From an uncultured Clostridia bacterium (lineage in GTDB: Bacteria > Bacillota > Clostridia > Oscillospirales > CAG-272): a stretch of DNA of 9,908 nt. Of this stretch, positions 1 through 6,306 are shown piece after piece. The translations under genes and the position numbers were made by a program. The stretch lies in the NCBI GenBank assembly GCA_904502055.1, contig CAJGDZ010000058.1:1-9908 (forward strand). Direction: 5' to 3'. The notes beneath the pieces were generated by a model. The model searched no databases. It had not been told where the DNA came from and saw only the letters and a list, made by a program, of their open reading frames with translations. Every line of letters starts with the position of its first letter. Position 1 is the first letter of the stretch.

Positions 1-3000
1 ATTGACGTTGAGGATCGCAAACAGAAGCGCGATGGCCACGAAGGACTGCTCGCCGCCCGAAAGCTGCATCAGATTCTTGATGATCTTGCCGGGAGGCGCC
101 GCCTTGATCTCAATGCCGCTTGTCAAAACGTTCTCCGGCTCGGTCAGCACGATCTCGGCCGTACCGCCGCCAAACAGCTCGGAGAAGGTACGCCCGAAGT
201 TTTCGTTGATCTTGTTAAAGGACTCGGTGAACGCCGCCTTCATCTCAGTCTCCAAGCGGTCGATGATCTTCATCAGCTCCGCTCTCGAGGACTCCAGATC
301 CTTGATCTGCTTATCCATACGGTCATAGCGTTCCTTGACCTCTTTGTATTTATTCACTGCATCAAGGTCAACGTTTCCAATGGCGCGAAGCTTGTTGCGG
401 CAATCCACCTGCTTGGCCGCCGCGCCCGCGCGCGTGACCTTGGTAAGCGGCGGATAATCCAGCGCCACCGCCTCGGCACGCGTCATTTCGTAATCGTCCC
501 AAAGCTTTGTGGCCAACTTGTCCTGTTCGTTTTTGAGTGCACTCAGCTTATTCTCATTCTTGGTGTGCTCACGGAATACGTTTTCCTGCTCGGCGCGCTT
601 TTCGCGGATCTTGGTGTTCATCGCGCTCAGCTTCTTTTCGAACGAGAAGCTGTCACTCTCCAGCTGCGCGCGCTTTTGGTTGAGCTGCTCGAGAAGCTTT
701 TCACCCTCGGTAAGCCGACGGCGATTTTCCTTCTGCGACTCCTCAAACTCATCGATGCGGCGTGCGCATTCCTGCACGCGGCGCTTTTGCTCGTCAATAT
801 CGGCAAGACAATTGGAAATGCGAGCCTCGATCGACTCGGCAAAGGTCTGCTCGGTCTCAATGTCCTTGCCCGTTTCGCTAACCTTGATGTAAAGCTCGGT
901 GACCTTAAGCGCAAGCTCGTCGCACCTCTCCAGCATCTCGCCGCGCTCCACGTCCTTTTGCACGCGAAGCTCCGTAATTTCGGAGATGCGCGCGGAAAGC
1001 TCGGTCTCCTTGGCGCGAAGCACCTCTTCCTCCTCCTCGTAGCGGCGGCTTTGCTCGATAACGTCACCGTAATCGGCACGAAGCTTTTCGGAAAGCGTGT
1101 CGTTGGCGTCCGCCTTGGCGCGAAGCTGGTCGGCTCTTGTGGCCTCACTTGTACGCATCACCTCATAAAGGCGGCGCTTATCCTCAAGCGAGGAGCTGTC
1201 CTCCTCGGTTGTTGCAATTTTTTCCTCCAGCGTTTTCTGCGTTTCAAGGCAAGCGGAAAGCTTTTCCTCTGCCCCTTCCAGCTTTTCGGCAAGACGCTTG
1301 ATCTCGCTGGCTCGGCTGAGCATACCGCCGCTCGACTTGACGCTACCGCCCGTAAACGAGCCGCCTACGCGGATCTGCTGACCGTCCAGGGTAACGACCT
1401 GCACGCGGTAACGAAGTGCCTTGGCCATTTCGGTGGCGTTTTCAATGTTGTCAAAGACCACCGTTCTGCCCAGAAGCGACGAAACGATATCCTTAAATTT
1501 ATCCTCGCAGGAAACCAACTCGTCCGCAAAGGAAACAAAGCCCTTATACCCACGCGACTCCTCCATCTCGTGCGTAGCCCCCTGCGGGCGCATCGAGGTA
1601 ATGGGGAAGAACGTGGCGCGGCCGCCCTCAGCGCGCTTGAGCGCATACATCGCGGCCTTCGCGGTCTCCTCGTTTTCGACCACGATATGCTGAAGGTTGG
1701 CAGCCAGCGCCGTTTCAATGGCAACCACGTACTCGTCTCCAACCGAAATGACCTTGGAAAGCGGGCCGTAGATGGTATCGCACGCCTTGCCCGATGCCGT
1801 GGTGATCTTGCCCTCGGCGTACGCCTTCATAACAAAGCGGACGCTGTTGCTGTAGCCCTCAAGCTGCTCCTCCATCGCACGGAAGGTCTCGATCCTCTGT
1901 GCCAACGAATCACGCTTCAAGCGCACCTCGGCCAGCTTTTCGTCGTTCTCACGGCGCTCCTCGTAAAGCGCGTTTCTCTTTTTGGTAAATGCGGCGATCT
2001 CGGCATCCAGAGACTCGATCGCATCCGTATACTCCTTTAGCGTTTTCTCACAAGCGGCGATCTGCCCCTTAAGCGCCTTAGCAATCTCCTCGTACTTACG
2101 GATCTCCTCCAGAATGCTGTTGTTTTTGTCGCCGTCCGCATTCTTGGCGTTCTCGATGACCGAAAGACGAACGCGAATGTCGGTCGCATCCTTTTCAAAG
2201 GCGCGAAGGTCGGCAAGTGCCTCCTCGCTGAGCGAAAGAAGCCTGTCCGCCTCACCGCGAAGCCGCGCCTGCTCGGCAATCGCCTCGGCGTGGGCACGCT
2301 TCAACTCCTCGTGGTGACGGCGAAGCTCCTCAATATGTGAAAGCTTTTCGGCCTTGGCCGCCTTTTCCTGAGCCAGCGTATTTTCCAGCTCCGAAATGCG
2401 CCCCATAGCCGCCTCGGACATCTCACCCGTATGGCGGCGGCTGGCCTCGGCCACCTGATATTCGCTGTCCAGCGCGTGGTTGGCCTCGGTCTGCTTACCG
2501 ATCTCACCAAGAAGCTGCTCGGAGGCGTATTTATTGTTCTGCGAAATGTCAAACAGCTTTTCGTTCTGTGCCTCGTAAGACTCGATGGTATCGTTTATGG
2601 TCTTAAGGTCAAACGCAGAGCGGTTAAAGAGATCCTCTGCCTCGGCGATCTCCGAGCGAAGCTTATCGGTATCGTACAGCCAAAGCTGAACGTCCACCCG
2701 CTTCTTGGTCTCCAGAAGCTCGATGGCGCGCGAGGCCTTCTCCGCCTCCTTTTCCAGAGGCCCTACCTGCGCGGCGACCTCGGCAAACACGTCACCGATG
2801 CGCGTCATATTGTCTTCGGTATCCGCCAAACGGCGCTCGGTCTCGGTCTTTTTGTGGCGGTACTTGGCAATACCCGACGCGTCCTCAAAAATGCTTCGTC
2901 TCTCATCGCTCTTGCGCGAGATGATCTCCGCGATCTTACCCTGGCCGATGATGGAATAGCCGTCACGTCCGACACCCGTATTCATAAACATCTCGTAAAT

Positions 3001-3375
3001 ATCACGCAGACGGACTGCCTGACGGTTTATGTAATATTCGCTGTCGCCCGAGCGGTAATACCGACGGGTGACCGTAACCTCATCGTACGGGCAGTCCAAG
3101 CGGCTGAACTCGTCACGGTTGTCAAAGGTCACCGACACCTCGGCGTAGCCCATCGGCTTGCGGCTATCCGCACCGCCAAAGATGATGTCCTCCATTTTAC
3201 TTCCGCGGATGTTCTTGGAGGAGATCTCGCCGAGAACCCACCGCATCGCGTCGGCTATATTCGATTTTCCGCTTCCGTTGGGACCAACGATGACCGTTGC
3301 GCCCGATTCAAACGTCAGCTTGGTTTTGTCGGGGAAGGATTTAAAGCCTTGAAGCTCCAAAGATTTCAGATACAA
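1..3375 (-). CDS. smc: Chromosome segregation ATPase SMC (3' end cut by window edge)
   Basis: Bacterial condensin subunit: an ATP-driven DNA loop extruder that compacts and separates sister chromosomes together with ScpA and ScpB. The frame is open for all 1125 codons visible. Seen in the translation: an N-terminal head with Walker A GPNGSGKS at 31-38, Arg57 in NIRGSKMED (the DNA-sensing Arg of the family) and Q-loop GQGK with Gln145; a long coiled coil from about 170; a hinge at about 520-675 containing GRATFFPI and the Gly-rich GGSFTGGSV; the returning coil; then the signature LSGGEQ at 1105-1110. Walker B and the D-loop, normally within the next 60 or so residues, lie beyond the left edge, so the full protein should be near 1,190 residues. 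The start is TTG at 3375: a TAG stop lies in frame 5 codons upstream, an AGGAGG lies 8 bases before it, and MYLKSLELQGFKSF is a normal SMC N-terminus. No frameshift was found on reading the codons through. It follows the radical SAM gene after 39 bases. Confidence 0.97.
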   Translation of the reverse strand, partial: MYLKSLELQGFKSFPDKTKLTFESGATVIVGPNGSGKSNIADAMRWVLGEISSKNIRGSKMEDIIFGGADSRKPMGYAEVSVTFDNRDEFSRLDCPYDEVTVTRRYYRSGDSEYYINRQAVRLRDIYEMFMNTGVGRDGYSIIGQGKIAEIISRKSDERRSIFEDASGIAKYRHKKTETERRLADTEDNMTRIGDVFAEVAAQVGPLEKEAEKASRAIELLETKKRVDVQLWLYDTDKLRSEIAEAEDLFNRSAFDLKTINDTIESYEAQNEKLFDISQNNKYASEQLLGEIGKQTEANHALDSEYQVAEASRRHTGEMSEAAMGRISELENTLAQEKAAKAEKLSHIEELRRHHEELKRAHAEAIAEQARLRGEADRLLSLSEEALADLRAFEKDATDIRVRLSVIENAKNADGDKNNSILEEIRKYEEIAKALKGQIAACEKTLKEYTDAIESLDAEIAAFTKKRNALYEERRENDEKLAEVRLKRDSLAQRIETFRAMEEQLEGYSNSVRFVMKAYAEGKITTASGKACDTIYGPLSKVISVGDEYVVAIETALAANLQHIVVENEETAKAAMYALKRAEGGRATFFPITSMRPQGATHEMEESRGYKGFVSFADELVSCEDKFKDIVSSLLGRTVVFDNIENATEMAKALRYRVQVVTLDGQQIRVGGSFTGGSVKSSGGMLSRASEIKRLAEKLEGAEEKLSACLETQKTLEEKIATTEEDSSSLEDKRRLYEVMRTSEATRADQLRAKADANDTLSEKLRADYGDVIEQSRRYEEEEEVLRAKETELSARISEITELRVQKDVERGEMLERCDELALKVTELYIKVSETGKDIETEQTFAESIEARISNCLADIDEQKRRVQECARRIDEFEESQKENRRRLTEGEKLLEQLNQKRAQLESDSFSFEKKLSAMNTKIREKRAEQENVFREHTKNENKLSALKNEQDKLATKLWDDYEMTRAEAVALDYPPLTKVTRAGAAAKQVDCRNKLRAIGNVDLDAVNKYKEVKERYDRMDKQIKDLESSRAELMKIIDRLETEMKAAFTESFNKINENFGRTFSELFGGGTAEIVLTEPENVLTSGIEIKAAPPGKIIKNLMQLSGGEQSFVAIALLFAILNVN

Positions 3376-3383
3376 AAGAGCGC

Positions 3384-3389
3384 CCTCCT
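3384..3389 (-). promoter_or_regulatory. Ribosome binding site of smc, deciding a TTG start
   Basis: On the minus strand AGGAGG is followed by 8 bases and then TTG at 3375. The in-frame TAG at 3388-3390 overlaps this site and rules out any start further upstream, and no ATG lies nearby in frame. A perfect Shine-Dalgarno at ideal spacing makes TTG the initiation codon. Confidence 0.85.
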
Positions 3390-3398
3390 AATACGTAA

Positions 3399-3428
3399 AA
3401 TATATAAAAGAATATTATATAATCTCAA
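3399..3428 (-). promoter_or_regulatory. Possible sigma-A type promoter for smc
   Basis: On the minus strand TTGAGA (3428-3423, five of six matches to TTGACA) is followed by 18 bases and TATATT (3404-3399, five of six matches to TATAAT). It sits in a very AT-rich stretch overlapping the last codons of the radical SAM gene. Transcription would begin near 3392, only about 17 bases before the smc start, leaving just room for the AGGAGG. AT-rich DNA gives such matches by chance, so this is tentative. Confidence 0.3.
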
Positions 3429-4425
3429 TTACTATATTATAACTCAAAATTTCATTTTTTTCAAGGACTTTCAGCCCTTTTAATGCGTATTTTTTCAAAA
3501 TTCTTTGATAATTTTTCCGTTTTTGACCGATCACCTTGGAAACCTCGCCCTTTGCCACGTACAAAACCGCCTGCTTGCCCGCAAGGTCACCCATGCCGTC
3601 CAGCCTCTCACACATGAGATCGTAGTACAGCTCACCCATGGCCAGCTCGCCGATCGCGCTGTGGTTTGCACCGCCGTAAACCTCGCCGGGCGCCAGCCGT
3701 TCCGAGGCGCAAAGCCCCACGCGAATGCACGGAACGCCGTGCTCGGCAAACACGCGAAGCGCAATTTTTGTCCTGTCGATCGCATCCTGCTCATCCAGCG
3801 GAACGTAGCTTCCCTTCCGGGCCATCGCGCAAAGCTCTGTACTCTCAAAGACCACCGTTGGATAGATCCGCACCGCATCCACCCCAAGCTCACACAGCCT
3901 CTCGGCCGTTCGCCTTTCCTTCTCGGAGCTCGACTCCGGCAGACCGATCATCATCTGACCGACCAAGCAAAACCCGTATTGCTTCACAAGGACGCACGCC
4001 CGTTCGGCCGACGCCGCATCGTGTCCGCGCTTCGAGGCGCTCAGCACACCGTCATCCAGGCTCTGAAGCCCCAGCTCAACGGTTTTCACCCCGTAGCGCG
4101 ATAAAATGTCCAGCACCTCGCGGTCTATGTAGTCGGGTCTTGTGGAAAGGCGAATGGCGCTCACGCGCCCGCGGGCGATGTATTCCTGCGCCACATCCAG
4201 AAGACGGCACATCAGCGCCCGGTCGATACCGGTAAACGATCCGCCAAAGAAAGCAATTTCTGTCTCGGCATCCTTTTCAATTGTGGCCAGACTTTTCTCG
4301 ATCTCCTCGCGCACGCGGCTCTCGTCGAAATCCATCTTCCCCGAGATCGAGCGTTGGTCACAAAACACACACAGGTTTGGGCAGCCCATATGCGGAATAA
4401 AGATCGGTATGTTTACGTGCCTCAT
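3415..4425 (-). CDS. Elp3-like radical SAM protein, short form without acetyltransferase domain
   Basis: Predicted cytoplasmic [4Fe-4S] radical S-adenosylmethionine enzyme of the Elp3-related group (336 residues). Seen: CPNLCVFC with the CX3CX2C cluster cysteines at 15, 19 and 22; GGSFTG at 61-66 as the SAM-binding Gly-rich motif; ELGLQSLDDGVL and MMIGLPES, both typical of Elp3-type cores; then YGGANHSAIGEL and a C-terminal basic region with VIGQKRKN, as in the radical SAM C-terminal extension of clostridial relatives. Full Elp3, which places the carboxymethyl group on wobble uridine 34 of tRNA, carries a GNAT acetyltransferase domain; the chain here ends long before one would fit. This short family has no firmly established reaction that I know of; a tRNA substrate is inference. 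Start: ATG at 4425 preceded by AAGGAGG. A TTG at 4443 would add six residues but has no ribosome site and lies in the terminator tail. It stops with TAA at 3415. The last 35 or so codons are strikingly AT-rich. This gene commonly sits between rnc and smc in clostridia. Confidence 0.88.
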   Translation of the reverse strand: MRHVNIPIFIPHMGCPNLCVFCDQRSISGKMDFDESRVREEIEKSLATIEKDAETEIAFFGGSFTGIDRALMCRLLDVAQEYIARGRVSAIRLSTRPDYIDREVLDILSRYGVKTVELGLQSLDDGVLSASKRGHDAASAERACVLVKQYGFCLVGQMMIGLPESSSEKERRTAERLCELGVDAVRIYPTVVFESTELCAMARKGSYVPLDEQDAIDRTKIALRVFAEHGVPCIRVGLCASERLAPGEVYGGANHSAIGELAMGELYYDLMCERLDGMGDLAGKQAVLYVAKGEVSKVIGQKRKNYQRILKKYALKGLKVLEKNEILSYNIVIEII

Positions 4426-4429
4426 GGCC

Positions 4430-4436
4430 CCTCCTT
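4430..4436 (-). promoter_or_regulatory. Ribosome binding site of the radical SAM gene
   Basis: Minus-strand AAGGAGG lies 4 bases before ATG at 4425. The spacing is a little short, but the match to the anti-Shine-Dalgarno is full length. It selects ATG 4425 over the TTG at 4443, which overlaps the U-rich tail of the preceding hairpin. Confidence 0.75.
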
Positions 4437-4441
4437 TTATC

Positions 4442-4468
4442 AAAGAAAGGGGAACGCTCGGTTCCCCT
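4442..4468 (-). terminator. Hairpin with U-rich tail after rnc (intrinsic terminator or attenuator)
   Basis: On the minus strand an uninterrupted 8-bp stem, AGGGGAAC (4468-4461) with GTTCCCCT (4455-4448), closes a 5-base loop CGAGC and is followed by TTCTTT. The first stem base is the last A of the rnc TAA stop. This is the layout of a rho-independent terminator for the topA-to-rnc transcript. The U-tract is broken by one C and the stem is short, so read-through is plausible. The downstream gene's Shine-Dalgarno begins only about 6 bases after the tail. On the plus strand no T-run follows, so it would act only in the leftward direction. Confidence 0.6.
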
Positions 4469-5172
4469 TAGTCCTCGCCGAACAGCGCAAGAGCCTCCTT
4501 GGCCGCCTGCTGCTCTGCCTCTTTTTTCGTACGTCCCGTGCCTCTGCCGATGATGTTGGAATTCAGCTTTGCCTCCACGGTATAGGTCTTGTTGTGGTCG
4601 GGGCCGCTTTCGCCCACCACAACGTACTCCAGAAAATCACCCTCGGTCTGCTGAACAAACTGCTGAAGCGCGGTTTTGAAGTCGCTTCCGTGTCCGATCT
4701 CCTTGGTCTTTTCCTTTACGCGGGGCAAAAGGAATTTTGAAACCACATCCTTGCCCTCGGCACCGGCATCCAGGTAGATGGCCGCCAAAAGCGCCTCAAA
4801 CGCGTTTTCCAGGATCTTATCGTTCGCACGGCCGCCGTTCTTTTCCTCACCGTTTCCGAGCAGAAGATAGTCGCCCAGCGCGATGCCGCGCGCCAGGTCT
4901 GCCAGCGTCCGACCGCAAACCAGCTCCTTGCGAAGCTTTGTCAGCTCACCCTCAGGGAGGTAGCGGTTTTCCTTAAAAAGATACTCGCTGACAATGATCG
5001 AAAGCACCGAATCTCCGAGAAATTCCAGTCTTTCGTTGCAGCTGATCGATATTTTTTTTGCACGGAGCTCGTTGGAATACGAGGAGTGCGTAAGCGCCGT
5101 TTTCAGCGTTTCCTTGTGGCAAAAGCGGTAGCCGATCGCGGCCTCCAGCTCTGCGATGTCCTTTGGTAGCAT
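4468..5172 (-). CDS. rnc: Ribonuclease III
   Basis: Double-strand-specific endoribonuclease that processes the 30S rRNA precursor and other structured RNAs; works as a homodimer with two Mg2+ per active site. 234 residues, a usual length. Seen: the RNase III signature NERLEFLGDS at 46-55 with the metal ligands Glu50 and Asp54; the second catalytic helix at about 120-132 with Glu126; then a C-terminal double-stranded RNA binding domain at about 163-231 (FKTALQQF, then the conserved GRGTGRTKKEAEQQAA). Oddity: the position matching E. coli Asp114 is Asn123, read from codon AAC at 4806-4804 (ILENAFEAL instead of the usual ILADAFEAL type). Start: ATG at 5172 with AGGA 6 bases upstream. It lies 36 bases after plsX and most likely shares its transcript; a terminator-like hairpin begins at its stop codon. 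Identity is secure; full catalytic competence is not shown by the sequence. Confidence 0.96.
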   Translation of the reverse strand: MLPKDIAELEAAIGYRFCHKETLKTALTHSSYSNELRAKKISISCNERLEFLGDSVLSIIVSEYLFKENRYLPEGELTKLRKELVCGRTLADLARGIALGDYLLLGNGEEKNGGRANDKILENAFEALLAAIYLDAGAEGKDVVSKFLLPRVKEKTKEIGHGSDFKTALQQFVQQTEGDFLEYVVVGESGPDHNKTYTVEAKLNSNIIGRGTGRTKKEAEQQAAKEALALFGED

Positions 5173-5208
5173 GTCTTTTCCTGTTCTGACCCAAACGGTC
5201 GTTTGTAT

Positions 5209-6249
5209 TTATTGAGCCTCGGCAGCCCGTTCGGCCTCCTTGGCCGCCTTTTTGGCCGCCAGAAACTCGGCGGCAGCATCAGCAATATCATAAATAATGC
5301 CCGAATTGCTGTAATCAATGGCCTGACGGATGGCGTTTTTGAAGGCATTGGCATTGGACGAGCCGTGTGCCTTGATGACCGGGCGCGAAATACCCAGAAG
5401 CGGTGCACCTCCGTACTCGGTGGCATCGAATTTCTTTTTGAACTCGCTCACGCGTCCCTTGACCATAAGCGCCGAGACCTTGGTGAGCGCATTGGCATAA
5501 AACATATCCTTCATCGCGTGCATCATAAGCTTGCTCACGCCCTCAATGGTCTTGAGCACCACGTTGCCGGTAAAGCCGTCGGTCACCAGCACGTCACACA
5601 CGTTCTGCGGAATGGAGTTGCCCTCCACGTTTCCGACAAAATGAATACGGTCACACGCCGAAAGGCGCCTATGGGCGGCAAGCTGAAGCTCCGTACCCTT
5701 GCACGCCTCGGTGCCGTTATTGAGGAGTCCCACACGGGGCATCTCCAGATCAAACATTTTCTTCATATAGGCCGAGCCCATCACGGCAAACTGCTCCAGA
5801 TACTCGTCAGTCACCACCACGTTGGCGCCGCAATCCAGAAGAAGCACGGGCGGATCGGCCGGCAGGACCATAGCCAGTGCCGCGCGTTGAATGCCCTTGA
5901 TCTTACGGACAATGAGCGTGGCACCCGTAAAAAGTGCGCCGGTATTTCCCGTACTGACAAAAGCATCCCCCTTGCCCTCAGCAAGCAGACGAAGGCCTAT
6001 GCTCATGGAAGAATCGCTTTTTGCGCGTACCACCGAAAGCGGATCATCCTCCATTTCCATGACCGTCTCAGTATGTACGATCTCAAAGCGTGTCAGATCG
6101 AGGCCGTTTTCCGCGGCGACCCGTTCAATCTCGGGCTGATCGCCCACGACGATATAGCTGGCGTTATACTCTGCCGCGGCCGCACACAGACCCTTTACGG
6201 TCTCAAGCGGCGCGTTGTCGCCTCCCATAACATCTACGATAATTCTCAT
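5209..6249 (-). CDS. plsX: Phosphate acyltransferase PlsX
   Basis: Transfers the acyl group from acyl-ACP to inorganic phosphate, giving acyl-phosphate, which PlsY then uses to acylate glycerol-3-phosphate in the first step of phospholipid synthesis. PlsX is a soluble protein that associates peripherally with the membrane. 346 residues from the ATG. Seen: N-terminal MRIIVDVMGGDNAP, then DAFVSTGNTGAL, LLLDCGANV, VGLLNNGTE, FVGNVEGNSI and DVLVTDGFTGNV, all PlsX landmarks in order. The C-terminus ends in an Ala/Lys/Glu-rich helical tail (about 20 residues) that makes it slightly longer than usual. Start: ATG at 6249 fits the family N-terminus; an in-frame TTG at 6258 would add three residues. 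The only good Shine-Dalgarno (AAAAGGA, 6280-6274) is 24 bases from the ATG, with a small hairpin between. It is 57 bases after trmFO and 36 before rnc, in one probable operon. No acpP gene lies between plsX and rnc, although one is often found there. Confidence 0.96.
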   Translation of the reverse strand: MRIIVDVMGGDNAPLETVKGLCAAAAEYNASYIVVGDQPEIERVAAENGLDLTRFEIVHTETVMEMEDDPLSVVRAKSDSSMSIGLRLLAEGKGDAFVSTGNTGALFTGATLIVRKIKGIQRAALAMVLPADPPVLLLDCGANVVVTDEYLEQFAVMGSAYMKKMFDLEMPRVGLLNNGTEACKGTELQLAAHRRLSACDRIHFVGNVEGNSIPQNVCDVLVTDGFTGNVVLKTIEGVSKLMMHAMKDMFYANALTKVSALMVKGRVSEFKKKFDATEYGGAPLLGISRPVIKAHGSSNANAFKNAIRQAIDYSNSGIIYDIADAAAEFLAAKKAAKEAERAAEAQ

Positions 6250-6259
6250 ACGCTTCAAG

Positions 6260-6280
6260 CAGCCAAGCGGCTGTCCTTTT
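6260..6280 (-). promoter_or_regulatory. Shine-Dalgarno followed by small hairpin in the plsX leader
   Basis: Minus-strand AAAAGGA (6280-6274) is directly followed by CAGCC-GCTT-GGCTG (6273-6260), a perfect 5-bp stem with a 4-base loop. Linear distance from AGGA to ATG 6249 is too long for ordinary initiation, but with the hairpin folded out 10 unpaired bases remain before the ATG. This arrangement supports ATG 6249 rather than TTG 6258 and may tune plsX translation. The folding role is inferred. Confidence 0.45.
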
Positions 6281-6306
6281 GTTGTATTTCAGGAAAGAGA
6301 CCGTCC

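Noticed and set aside
565..2040. Open frame of 491 codons on the plus strand, antisense to smc
   Set aside because: It lies codon-for-codon opposite smc, which is a certain gene. It stays open because smc almost never uses TTA, CTA or TCA codons. The translation is Leu/Arg/His-rich with no recognisable motif.
3460..3480. Imperfect stem (AAGGGC with GTCCTT) near the end of the radical SAM gene
   Set aside because: It includes a G-T pair, lies inside coding sequence and is followed by A residues on the coding strand, so it does not look like a terminator.
2431..3483. Open frame of 350 codons on the plus strand across the smc start
   Set aside because: Mostly the exact antisense of smc, running on into the AT-rich gap by chance. 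No ribosome site or family motif supports it.
5190..5205. Inverted repeat CAAACGACCGTTTG between plsX and rnc
   Set aside because: Only a 5-bp AT-rich stem with no following T-run; too weak to call a terminator or operator.
6250..6258. TTG start for plsX at 6258
   Set aside because: It would add three residues before the usual MRIIVDVMGGD start, and with the leader hairpin folded it would be only one base from the stem. It cannot be fully excluded.
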